This document shows, piece after piece, positions 45,325 through 52,716 of a DNA stretch of 64,000 nt (its first letter is position 1; every line of letters starts with the position of its first letter). Both the position numbers and the translations under genes were made by a program. The notes under the pieces were generated by a model, which made no database searches, was not told where the DNA came from, and was given only the letters and a program-made list of their open reading frames with translations. The stretch is from Egicoccus sp. AB-alg2 (GTDB taxonomy: Bacteria > Actinomycetota > Nitriliruptoria > Nitriliruptorales > Nitriliruptoraceae), in the NCBI RefSeq assembly GCF_041821065.1, contig NZ_JBGUAX010000008.1:1-64000 (forward strand), in the 5' to 3' direction.

Positions 45325-46170
45325 TCAGGGGTGGCGGGTGCCGGCGCCGGCGAGGACGGCGGTGTAGCCCTCGCGGTAGGTCGGGTAGGTGAACCGGAAA
45401 CCGGTCGCGACGAGGCGGTCGTTGCGGCAGCACTTGTCGCCGCCGCGCGATCGGCGGTCCGCGCCGACGGGCGGCGCCGGGCACCCCAGCTGCTCGGCGA
45501 GCCACCGCAGCACCTCGCCGCGCTCGACGGGGGCATGGTCGACACCGAGGTACACGCGGGCCGGCGCCGGCACGCGCGTGAGCAGGTGGACGATGGCTTC
45601 GGCGGCGTCGTCGCGGTGGATGCGGTTGGTGTGCGCCGGTGCGGCGGGGATGGTCGCGGTCCCACTGCGGACCTGGTCGATCAGGCGCGTGCGTCCGGGC
45701 CCGTACACGCCCGCCAGCCGGAACGTCGTCGCCGGGAAGGGCCCGTCGAGCAGCGACCGTTCGGTCTCCACGAGCACCTGCCCGGTCGCCGACGTGGGCT
45801 CGGTGGGCGTGTCCTCGTCGACCCAGCTGCCGTCGTCGACGCCGTAGACGGCCGTGCTGGAGACGAACAGCACCCGGGCGGGCGCCGCCCCCGCCGCGCG
45901 CAGCCCCGCCAGCACGCGTGCAAGCCCGTCGCGGTAGACGCGCCGGTACGCCGCGACGGACCGTTCGCCCGGCGCGGCGGCGAAGACGACCGCGTCGGTG
46001 TCGGCCGGCAGCGGCGGCAGTTCTCCGCCGAGGTCGCCCGCGAGCCGCTCGAAGCCGTCCGGGAGCCGTGCCGGGGTACGGCGCAGCCCGACGACGGTGT
46101 GGCCGTCGCGCTGCAGGCGTAGCCCGGCCTCCGTGCCGAGATCGCCGCAGCCGGCGACGAGGACCTTCAT
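45325..46170 (-). CDS. NAD-dependent epimerase/dehydratase (SDR family)
   Basis: An extended SDR-type protein of 281 residues. It has the dinucleotide motif VLVAGCGDLGTEAGLRL, VLFVSSTAVYGVDDGSWVDE with the serine and tyrosine region, FRLAGVYGPGRTRLI and NRIHRDDAAEAIVHLL. It resembles the YeeZ group of atypical SDRs. The ATG at 46170 overlaps the stop of the upstream serine hydrolase gene by four bases, so the two are coupled. The substrate is unknown. Confidence 0.88.
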   Translation of the reverse strand: MKVLVAGCGDLGTEAGLRLQRDGHTVVGLRRTPARLPDGFERLAGDLGGELPPLPADTDAVVFAAAPGERSVAAYRRVYRDGLARVLAGLRAAGAAPARVLFVSSTAVYGVDDGSWVDEDTPTEPTSATGQVLVETERSLLDGPFPATTFRLAGVYGPGRTRLIDQVRSGTATIPAAPAHTNRIHRDDAAEAIVHLLTRVPAPARVYLGVDHAPVERGEVLRWLAEQLGCPAPPVGADRRSRGGDKCCRNDRLVATGFRFTYPTYREGYTAVLAGAGTRHP

Positions 46171-47000
46171 CGCCCGTAGACGTCGACGACGGCGTCCTGC
46201 AGTGCGGGCCAGGCGTCGCGGCACCAGTCACCGAACGGCCGGTCGGCCAGCGAGGCGATGCCCAGGCCGGCCTCGGGGTCGACGACGACGAACGACCCGC
46301 TCTGACCGAAGTGACCGTAGGACGCCGCCGAGAGCCGAGCACCCGTCCAGTGCGGGTCCTTGCCGTCCTTGATCTCGAAGCCCAGCCCCCAGTCGTTGGG
46401 ACGCTGGCGACCGTGGCCGGGCAGGACCCCGTCCAGGCCCGGGAACGCCACGGTCGTCGCCTCGCGCACCAACGCCTCGTCGAGCAGCGTCGGGGCGAGC
46501 AGTTCGCGACAGAAGGCCAGCAGGTCCGTCACGGTGCCGCGCGCGTCCTTGGCCGGCGAGCCGTCCAGGACCGTGTCGTGCATGGCCAGGGGCGTGAGCA
46601 CCTCGTGTTCGAGGTGCTCGGCGAACGACAGCCCGACGCGCTGTTCGACCAGTTCGCCCAGCACGTCGAACCCCACGTTCGAGTAGACGCGGCGGGCGCC
46701 GGGGGCGCCGGTCGGCCCGGTGTCGTCGAACGACAGCCCCGAGGCGTGCGCGAGCAGATGCCGGACGGTCGCGCCCTCGGGCCCGGCGGGCTCGTCGAGG
46801 TGCAGCGCCCCGTCCTGGACGGCGACCAGGACCGCATAGGCGGCCAGCGGCTTGGTGACGGACGCGAACGGCAGCACGGTGTCGACGTCGCCGCGCGCCT
46901 CCAGCGTCGTGTCGGCGTCGGTCACGCCCACGCCGACCGTGTCGACCGGCCAGTCGTCGACGGGAGCGAGGAGGTCGGCCACGACGGCTCCGGAGGGCAT
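46167..47000 (-). CDS. Serine hydrolase, beta-lactamase class C fold
   Basis: A cytoplasmic hydrolase of 277 residues with the SxxK motif in LPFASVTKPLAAYA, RHLLAHASGLSFDD, the YxN motif in RRVYSNVGFDVLG and a late HFGQSGSFVVVDPEAG block. No signal peptide is visible, unlike the related gene at 22210. It lies 24 bp after the HAD gene and overlaps the SDR gene, forming a three-gene unit. Confidence 0.9.
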   Translation of the reverse strand: MPSGAVVADLLAPVDDWPVDTVGVGVTDADTTLEARGDVDTVLPFASVTKPLAAYAVLVAVQDGALHLDEPAGPEGATVRHLLAHASGLSFDDTGPTGAPGARRVYSNVGFDVLGELVEQRVGLSFAEHLEHEVLTPLAMHDTVLDGSPAKDARGTVTDLLAFCRELLAPTLLDEALVREATTVAFPGLDGVLPGHGRQRPNDWGLGFEIKDGKDPHWTGARLSAASYGHFGQSGSFVVVDPEAGLGIASLADRPFGDWCRDAWPALQDAVVDVYGR

Positions 47001-47024
47001 CGAAGGTGGGGGATGGGCCGGAGG

Positions 47025-47666
47025 CTACAGCTGCCCGACCAGCTCCCGCGGTGCGTCGACGATCCGCTGGGCGCCCGCGCCCGTGAGCTCGGCGTCGCCG
47101 AACCCACCACAGCGCACGGCGATCGCGCGCATGCCGGCTCGCTGGGCCGACAACGCGTCCCACGGGGCGTCGCCGACCATGATCGCCTGGGCCGGGTCGA
47201 TCCCGGCCTGCGTGCACGAGGTCAGCAGCAGGTCGGGCGCCGGCTTGGAGGTCGCGACGTCGTCGGCGTCGGTGTAGGGCAGGTCCTTGCGGCCGAGCAC
47301 CTCGAGCAGGGCCTCGCGCTCCTCGGTGCTCGCCGACGTGGCGATGATGTAGGGCACCTCGCGCCGGTCGAGGTCGTCGAGGAGCTCCAGGGCGCCGGCG
47401 GTCCGCTCCAGCGTGTCGGCGCGGTCGAGGAACCGCTGGGTGTGGGCATCGGCCAGGGCATCGGCGTCGTCGACGTGGCGGCCGAGCAGCCACGGCACGA
47501 TCCGGTCGCTGCCCATCCCGATCCCGGCGTGGATGCGCCACTGGGGGACCGCGTAGCCGGCCTCGTGGAAGGCCTCGTGCCAGGCGACGACGTGCTGGTA
47601 GACGGAGTCGACCAGCGTGCCGTCGAGGTCGAGGAGGATGCCTGCGGTGGGGTGTGGGGTGCTCAT
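47025..47666 (-). CDS. HAD-superfamily phosphatase
   Basis: A beta-phosphoglucomutase/phosphoglycolate-phosphatase-like hydrolase of 213 residues. Motif I GILLDLDGTLVDS carries the nucleophile Asp, motif II is YIIATSASTEE, motif III is ATSKPAPDLLL and motif IV is AIMVGDAPWDALSA. The ATG at 47666 begins the family sequence. It leads the minus-strand operon HAD, serine hydrolase, SDR. The specific phosphoester is unknown. Confidence 0.9.
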   Translation of the reverse strand: MSTPHPTAGILLDLDGTLVDSVYQHVVAWHEAFHEAGYAVPQWRIHAGIGMGSDRIVPWLLGRHVDDADALADAHTQRFLDRADTLERTAGALELLDDLDRREVPYIIATSASTEEREALLEVLGRKDLPYTDADDVATSKPAPDLLLTSCTQAGIDPAQAIMVGDAPWDALSAQRAGMRAIAVRCGGFGDAELTGAGAQRIVDAPRELVGQL

Positions 47667-47741
47667 GCGGGGCAGGATGGAGCACCGCGGCCGGCGCCGC
47701 GCGGCCACGGCTCGGCCACACGACCGGCCTGGGCGTACCGC

Positions 47742-47768
47742 GCAAGTTCCGCGCCGTCCTGCCGACAG
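47742..47768 (+). promoter_or_regulatory. Sigma28 (FliA-type) promoter before the EAL-HDOD gene
   Basis: GCAAGTTC (47742-47749), an 11-base spacer and GCCGACAG (47761-47768) resemble the flagellar consensus TAAAGTTT-N11-GCCGATAA at 5 of 8 and 6 of 8 positions with exact spacing. It would give a leader of about 70 bases before the ATG at 47848. The rest of the 181-bp gap holds no gene. Confidence 0.55.
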
Positions 47769-47847
47769 TCCGAACGGGGCCCTGATGGGGTCCTCGGGCG
47801 TCACCCGCCCGACACGGGGCAGGTCCCCAGGCGACGGAGCCGAGGCG

Positions 47848-49074
47848 ATGCACAACCTGCTGGGCGAGGTGCTGGTGTCCCGGCAGCCCATCCTCGACCG
47901 CCAGCTCGAGGTGGTCGGCTACGAGCTGCTGTACCACGAGGCGGAGACCGACGCGGTGGCCGGCGCCGCCACCAAGGACGCCAGGGGCGTCGCCCGCATC
48001 CTCGTCGACGGGGTGCTGGCGATGGGGCTGGAGGAGCTCACCGGCGGCGAGGACGCCTGGGTCGAGGTGCCACTCGACCTGCTGGCCGGCGGGGCGCTGC
48101 TCGACGTGCCGCCGAAGGGCCTGCTGCTGTGCGTCGCCGAGGGTGCTGACCGCCTGGCAGACTTGCGCGAGGCCCTGGTCCGCCACCGCGGAGCCGGCTT
48201 CCGGCTCGGGATCGTCGGCCTGACGGCGGACGACCCGCGGCGCGAACTGCTCGACCTCGCCGACGTCGTGAAGGTCGACGCCCGCGAGGACAGCTGGCGC
48301 GAGGCGCTGCCGCTCGTGCGCGAACTGGCCATGGACCGGCACCGCGTCGCCGTCACCGGCGTCGAGGACCCCGACGGCTTCGACGTGCTGACGTTCGCCG
48401 GCGCGCAACTCGTCCAGGGCTTCTTCTTCACCCGCCCGCGCGCGGTGCGCGGCGTGCGACCCCTGGGGCTCGCGCCCGGCCACCTCGCGCTGCTGCGGGC
48501 CCTGGCCGCCGAGGAGGTCGACCTGAACGAGGTCGAGGAGCTCATCCGCACGGATCTCACCCTCTCGGACCGGTTCCTGCGCCTGGTCCGGGCGGCCTGC
48601 GGCTGGCGCGAGGTGGAGTCGATCCACCACGGGCTCGTGCTGCTCGGCGTCCGCGCCGTGCAGCGTTGGGTCGCACTGCTGCTGCTGTCGGCCACCGACC
48701 GTGAGGCGCCGCGCGAGCTCGTCGCGGTCGCGAGCACCCGTGCCCGCGGCTGTGAACTGCTCGAGGAGCTGCGTGGCGGCAGCCGGCGGCTCGAGGCGTT
48801 CGTGCTCGGCATGTTCTCCGTGCTGGGTCCCGACGGCCTGCTCGACCGCCAGACGCTGGACGCGCTGCCCGTCGACGGCGACGTCCGGCACGCGCTGGAG
48901 ACGGGCGAGGGCCCGCTGCGCGAGCTGCTGGAGCTGCAGTTGGCGAGCGAGAAGGCGCAGTGGGAGCGGTTGGTGACCGAGGGTCGCCGTCTCGGCTTCG
49001 CCCCGCGCCAGCTCGCGCGGGCCCACGCCGATGCGCTGACCTGGTCGGCCAGCGTGAAGCTCGCCGCGACCTGA
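47848..49074 (+). CDS. EAL-HDOD domain signalling protein (YuxH-like)
   Basis: A 408-residue protein with an N-terminal EAL-like domain (VLVSRQPILDRQLEVVGYELLY, DVVKVDARED, VTGVEDPDGFDVLTFAGAQLVQGFFFTRPRA) and a C-terminal HDOD domain from about residue 205 (DLTLSDRFLRLVRAACG, SIHHGLVLLGVRAVQRWVALLLLS). The EAL signature glutamate is seen as YELLY, but most residues needed for c-di-GMP hydrolysis are missing, so it is probably a regulator or adaptor. The ATG at 47848 has GGAG eight bases upstream. The sigma28-type promoter suggests a link with motility. Confidence 0.9.
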   Translation: MHNLLGEVLVSRQPILDRQLEVVGYELLYHEAETDAVAGAATKDARGVARILVDGVLAMGLEELTGGEDAWVEVPLDLLAGGALLDVPPKGLLLCVAEGADRLADLREALVRHRGAGFRLGIVGLTADDPRRELLDLADVVKVDAREDSWREALPLVRELAMDRHRVAVTGVEDPDGFDVLTFAGAQLVQGFFFTRPRAVRGVRPLGLAPGHLALLRALAAEEVDLNEVEELIRTDLTLSDRFLRLVRAACGWREVESIHHGLVLLGVRAVQRWVALLLLSATDREAPRELVAVASTRARGCELLEELRGGSRRLEAFVLGMFSVLGPDGLLDRQTLDALPVDGDVRHALETGEGPLRELLELQLASEKAQWERLVTEGRRLGFAPRQLARAHADALTWSASVKLAAT

Positions 49075-49096
49075 GCGCCGGGCGGGTCGGACCGGC

Positions 49097-50068
49097 TCAG
49101 AACGCGAGCAGGATCTTGCCCTTCTTGCCGGCCGCCTCGAGATGGTCGAACGCGTCGGTGACCGCGTCGAGCGGGTAGGTCGCGTCGACCAGCGCGTGCA
49201 GACGGCCGGTCGCGAGACCCGGCACGAGTTCGCGCTCGAAGGCACGCACGGCGACGGCCTTCTCCACGGTCGAGCGGGCCCGGAGCACCGTGCCGACGAT
49301 CCGTGCCCGCTTGCCCATCAGCGCGACGAGCGGCAGCTCCACCTTGGAGCCGGCGCCCACGCCGACGACGACGATCCGGGCGCCGGTGGCCAGCACCTGC
49401 AGGTTGCCGGGGAAGTGGGGCGCGCCGACCAGCTCGAGGACGACGTCCACGCCCGCACCGGCGGTCGCCTCCGTGACCTGCTCGACGAAGTCGGCGTCGT
49501 CGACCGGGCTCGCGCCCAGCGACGCCACGAGGTCACGACCCGCCGCCGAGCGGGTCACCCCGAACGCCCGGGCACCAGAGGCGGCGACGATCTGCAGCGC
49601 CGCCGTGCCGACCCCACCGGTGGCGCCGTGCACCAGCACCCGCTCGCCGGGCGCGAGCGCGGCCTGCGTCCGAAGCGCGTCGTGCGCCGTGATGAAGGCC
49701 TCCGGGACGGCGGCGGCCTCGGCGTCGTCGAGGTCGTCGGGTACCGCGGCCAGGTGCGACTCGTCGACCAGCACCCGGCTGGCCAGCCCGCCGCCGCCGA
49801 CCAGGCCGAAGACGCGGTCGCCCGGCCGCCAGCGCCGGACGCGGTCGCCGGTCACGACGACCTCGCCGGCGACCTCCAGGCCCGGTACGTCCGTCGGCGC
49901 CCCGGGTGGCGCCGGGTAACGGCCGCCTCGCTGCAGGACGTCGGCCGGGTTCAGGCCGGCGTAGCGGACGGCCACGACCACCTCCGTGCCCTGGGGGATC
50001 GGATCGGGCCGCTCGCGCACGTGCACCACCTCGTTGCCGCCGGCTCCCTCGAACACCACCGCGCGCAT
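49097..50068 (-). CDS. NADPH:quinone oxidoreductase (zinc-less MDR family)
   Basis: A reductase of 323 residues in the quinone oxidoreductase group of medium-chain dehydrogenases. It starts MRAVVFEGAGGNEVVHV and contains RYAGLNPADVLQRGGRYP, DVPGLEVAGEV, VLVHGATGGVGTAALQIVAASGA for NADPH and DVVLELVGAPHFPG; the zinc ligands of alcohol dehydrogenases are absent. ATG 50068 is chosen because GGAGG lies eight bases upstream. It diverges from soxR, and a SoxR box between them suggests SoxR control. Confidence 0.92.
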   Translation of the reverse strand: MRAVVFEGAGGNEVVHVRERPDPIPQGTEVVVAVRYAGLNPADVLQRGGRYPAPPGAPTDVPGLEVAGEVVVTGDRVRRWRPGDRVFGLVGGGGLASRVLVDESHLAAVPDDLDDAEAAAVPEAFITAHDALRTQAALAPGERVLVHGATGGVGTAALQIVAASGARAFGVTRSAAGRDLVASLGASPVDDADFVEQVTEATAGAGVDVVLELVGAPHFPGNLQVLATGARIVVVGVGAGSKVELPLVALMGKRARIVGTVLRARSTVEKAVAVRAFERELVPGLATGRLHALVDATYPLDAVTDAFDHLEAAGKKGKILLAF

Positions 50069-50104
50069 CCGTGCCACCTCCGTCACGTCGTCGGGCCGAG
50101 CCTA

Positions 50105-50138
50105 GGGACGCCGCGACGCCGAGGCGCTGCGGCGTCCC
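50105..50138. repeat. Inverted repeat in the soxR/quinone reductase gap
   Basis: GGGACGCCGC at 50105-50114 is perfectly complementary to 50129-50138 with 14 bases between. It lies just beside the SoxR box, on the quinone reductase side, and may form a leader hairpin or bind another regulator. Confidence 0.45.
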
Positions 50139-50142
50139 GCGA

Positions 50143-50160
50143 CCTCCAGTAATGTCGAGG
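50143..50160. promoter_or_regulatory. SoxR box
   Basis: CCTCCAGTAATGTCGAGG matches the known SoxR operator CCTCAAGTTAACTTGAGG at 13 of 18 positions and keeps both CCTC/GAGG arms and an AT-rich centre; one more complementary base pair (A/T) extends each side. It lies between soxR and the divergent quinone reductase gene, where SoxR could control both. Confidence 0.7.
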
Positions 50161-50211
50161 TTCCGCCACTGCGGGCGGGTGGCCACCGACACCGGGCGAC
50201 AGGAGCAGGCC

Positions 50212-50715
50212 ATGGCAGACGAGTTGGCGGTCGGTGCCGTCGCCGAGCGCTCCGGCGTGCCGGTGTCGACCCTGCACTTCTACGAGGAGAAGGGGCTCAT
50301 CGCCTCGCGCCGGACGAGCGCCGGCCACCGGCGCTATCCGCGGCACGTGCTGCGACGGCTGGCCTTCATCCGGGTCGCGCAGCGGGTCGGGCTGAGTCTC
50401 GAGCAGATCCGGGCGGCACTGGACACGCTCCCGCACGACCAGGGGCCGACGCAGCAGGACTGGCAGCGGCTGTCGGCCGGGTGGCGGCCGATGCTCGACG
50501 AACGCATCCACCTGCTGGAGGCGCTGCGCGACCAGCTCGACTCGTGCATCGGCTGCGGGTGCCTGTCGCTCGAGACCTGCGGCCTGCGCAACCCGCAGGA
50601 CGCGGCCGCCCAGCGCGGCGCGGGCCCGCACTACCTCCTCGACGCGGCCGGCGTCGACGACGACCGGCAGACGCCGCCCACCGGCGCCCGCCGACGAGCG
50701 GGAAGGGCAGGCTGA
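50212..50715 (+). CDS. soxR: Redox-sensitive MerR-family regulator SoxR
   Basis: A [2Fe-2S] transcription factor of 167 residues. The MerR-type winged helix is VGAVAERSGVPVSTLHFYEEKGLIASRRTSAGHRRYPRHVLRRLAFI, followed by a dimerisation helix. The iron-sulfur motif is Cys112, Cys115, Cys117 and Cys123 in CIGCGCLSLETC, which is diagnostic for SoxR. The ATG at 50212 has AGGAG upstream. In actinomycetes SoxR responds to redox-active compounds and usually controls a few reductases and exporters, in agreement with the divergent quinone reductase gene. Confidence 0.96.
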   Translation: MADELAVGAVAERSGVPVSTLHFYEEKGLIASRRTSAGHRRYPRHVLRRLAFIRVAQRVGLSLEQIRAALDTLPHDQGPTQQDWQRLSAGWRPMLDERIHLLEALRDQLDSCIGCGCLSLETCGLRNPQDAAAQRGAGPHYLLDAAGVDDDRQTPPTGARRRAGRAG

Positions 50716-50721
50716 CCTCGC

Positions 50722-50750
50722 TTGAAGGGCGACCGGGCGCCGGATACAAA
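50722..50750 (+). promoter_or_regulatory. Promoter of the VIT-family transporter gene
   Basis: TTGAAG (50722-50727) and TACAAA (50745-50750) are 17 bases apart. The promoter lies six bases after the soxR stop and predicts a leader of about 90 bases. Confidence 0.5.
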
Positions 50751-50818
50751 ACGATGACGCGGGCCTTCGCCGCGGGGTGCAGCTTCGCCTCACCTCACCT
50801 CGCCGTCCCGGTCGCGCG

Positions 50819-50840
50819 CACCTTCGCGCCTCGAAAGGTG
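50819..50840 (+). other. Hairpin that hides the ribosome binding site
   Basis: CACCTT (50819-50824) can pair with AAGGTG (50835-50840), which contains the presumed ribosome binding site of the transporter gene starting at 50846. The loop has 10 bases. Upstream CACCTCACCT could compete for the same bases. This may make translation conditional. Confidence 0.35.
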
Positions 50841-50845
50841 TTGCC

Positions 50846-51634
50846 ATGGCGACCCCGCCCGGCGGACGTCCCCGCTCGGCCCACGACTACCCGCTGGCGG
50901 AGATCGCGGAGCACATCCGCCACGAGCGCCGCCGCGTGTCCGTGCTCGGCGAGGTCCGCGAACTGGTCTTCGGCGCCCAGGACGGGCTGGTGTCCACCCT
51001 CGCGGTCGTCGCGGCCGTCGTCGGTGCGAGCAGCGACAACCGCGCGGTGCTGATCGCCGGGCTGGCGTCGGCCATGGCCGGGGTGTTCTCCATGGCCGTC
51101 GGCGAGTACATGGGGTCCAAGAGTCAGGACGAGATCTTCGACTGGCACCTCGCCGACGAACGGCGCGAGGTCCGGGAGCGCCCGTTCGAGGCGCAGGCCG
51201 AGGTGGCGTGGCTCTTCATGGAGGAGGGCATGCCGGCCGAGGACGCCTGGGAGGTGTCGGGCATCATCTCCCGACACCCCGACTCCCTGCTGGCGACGAT
51301 GGTCGCCAAGGAGCTCGGCCTGCAGCACAGCCTCGGCGAGGAGACGGCCGGATCCCCGCTGCGTGGTGCGCTGGTGATGGGCGCGGCGTTCGCCGGCGGC
51401 GCCGTCGTCCCGGTGCTGCCGTTCCTCGTCGCGGAGGGGCTGCCCGCACTGACCGCAGCGAGCGTGCTGACCGGTCTGGTGCTGTTCGTGATCGGCGCGG
51501 TGAAGTCGCGCTGGACCCGACGGTCGTGGCTCACGTCGGGCCTGGAGATCCTCGCGCTGGCGGCCGTCGCCGGTGTCGCCGGCTACCTGTTCGGCACCGT
51601 CCTGCCGACGCTCCTCGGTTTCGGCGGCCTGTAG
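50846..51634 (+). CDS. VIT1/CCC1-family metal transporter
   Basis: A membrane protein of 262 residues in the family that moves iron or manganese. LVFGAQDGLVSTLAVVAAVVGA, ASAMAGVFSMAVGEYMGSKSQDE (the conserved MAxGEY block) and a cytoplasmic loop with Glu-rich helices (HLADERREV to EVAWLFMEEGMP) are present. Three more helices follow (GALVMGAAFAGGAVVPVLPFLV, LTGLVLFVIGAVKS, LEILALAAVAGVAGYLFG). The ATG at 50846 follows AAAGGTG. Confidence 0.92.
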   Translation: MATPPGGRPRSAHDYPLAEIAEHIRHERRRVSVLGEVRELVFGAQDGLVSTLAVVAAVVGASSDNRAVLIAGLASAMAGVFSMAVGEYMGSKSQDEIFDWHLADERREVRERPFEAQAEVAWLFMEEGMPAEDAWEVSGIISRHPDSLLATMVAKELGLQHSLGEETAGSPLRGALVMGAAFAGGAVVPVLPFLVAEGLPALTAASVLTGLVLFVIGAVKSRWTRRSWLTSGLEILALAAVAGVAGYLFGTVLPTLLGFGGL

Positions 51635-51749
51635 GTGTGACGTCCGGCACGTGCCGTGCCGGGCGCGCGTGGCGCTCGGTGCCGGGACGGACCGATGGGT
51701 CGCGTGGCCCGGACCCGTCCGACCCTTCGACGCGATCGGAGGACGCGAG

Positions 51750-52652
51750 ATGCAGGGGATCACGCCACACCTGTGGTTCGACACGGAAGCCGTCGAGGCG
51801 GCCAGGTTCTACTGCGAGGTCTTCCCCGACTCGAAGGTCACCAGCGTCGTGACGCTGCCCGGTACCCCGTCGGGCGACACGGACCTCGTGGCGTTCGAGC
51901 TGTTCGGCCAGCCCTTCATGGCGATCAGCGCCGGCCCGCTGTTCCGGTTCAACCCATCGGTGTCCTTCGCGATCGCCTGCGAGACCGCCGACGAGGTCGA
52001 CCGGTACTGGGAGCAGCTGTCCCAGGGTGGATCCGTGCTGATGGAGCTCGGCAGCTACCCGTTCAGCGAGCGCTACGGCTGGACCACGGACCGCTACGGG
52101 CTGTCGTGGCAGGTCTCGCTCACCGAGGGCGGGGTCGCCGGCCAGCGGATCACCCCGACGCTCATGTTCGTCGACGACGTGCGCGGCCGTGCCGAGGAGG
52201 CGATCGGCTTCTACACCTCGGTGTTCCCCGACTCCGGTGTGGATCTGACGGTGCCCTACGGACCCGACGCCGAGCCCAACGCCGCGAGCGACGTCATGTA
52301 CGCGAGCTTCCGGTTGGCGGGCCAACCGTTCGCCGCCATGGACAGCGCCCTCGTGCACGACTTCGGGTTCAACGAGGCGATCTCGTTCCTCGTCGAGTGC
52401 GACGACCAGGCGGAGCTCGACCGCTACGCCGACGCGCTCTCGGCGGTCCCCGAGGCCGAGCAGTGCGGCTGGATCAAGGACCGCTTCGGTCTGTCGTGGC
52501 AGATCGCGCCCGCCGACCTCGACCAGATGATGATCGAAGGGTCGCCCGAGCAGATCGCACGCGTCACCGACGCCTTCCTCGCGATGAAGCGCTTCGACCT
52601 CGCCGCGCTGCGGCGCGCGTACGAGGGCGCCGCCGCACGCGTCGCCGACTGA
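51750..52652 (+). CDS. Tandem VOC-family (PhnB/3-dmu-9_3-mt) protein
   Basis: A cytoplasmic protein of 300 residues with two copies of the PhnB-type vicinal oxygen chelate domain, near 1-135 (ITPHLWFDTEAVEAARFYCEVFPDSKV to RYGLSWQVSL) and 140-280 (ITPTLMFVDDVRGRAEEAIGFYTSVFPDSG to RFGLSWQIAP). Such proteins are often annotated as demethylubiquinone methyltransferase-like but have no proven activity. The ATG at 51750 has GGAGGA upstream. Confidence 0.88.
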   Translation: MQGITPHLWFDTEAVEAARFYCEVFPDSKVTSVVTLPGTPSGDTDLVAFELFGQPFMAISAGPLFRFNPSVSFAIACETADEVDRYWEQLSQGGSVLMELGSYPFSERYGWTTDRYGLSWQVSLTEGGVAGQRITPTLMFVDDVRGRAEEAIGFYTSVFPDSGVDLTVPYGPDAEPNAASDVMYASFRLAGQPFAAMDSALVHDFGFNEAISFLVECDDQAELDRYADALSAVPEAEQCGWIKDRFGLSWQIAPADLDQMMIEGSPEQIARVTDAFLAMKRFDLAALRRAYEGAAARVAD

Positions 52653-52689
52653 GCCGCGTTGCGAGGCGCGGCGGCGCGTCCCGGGCTGC

Positions 52690-52716
52690 GACCGGCCCGC
52701 CGCGCCCGGGCCGGTC
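52690..52716. terminator. Bidirectional hairpin between convergent VOC and xylB genes
   Basis: GACCGGCCCG at 52690-52699 is perfectly complementary to 52707-52716 with a 7-base loop. It lies between the two converging stops and overlaps the xylB stop codon, so it could end both transcripts. Confidence 0.55.

Noticed and set aside
44565-45392. A 275-codon open frame as an intact gene
   Set aside because: Its end runs through the right inverted repeat into Arg/Gly-rich nonsense, the nuclease core is missing, and the true tail is in another frame; it is described as a pseudogene instead.
47742-47847. A c-di-GMP (GEMM) riboswitch before the EAL-HDOD gene
   Set aside because: The conserved GEMM core elements are not present; the flagellar-type promoter explains the region better.
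51750-52652. A demethylubiquinone methyltransferase
   Set aside because: The database-style name belongs to a VOC domain that has no methyltransferase motifs; no SAM-binding site is visible.
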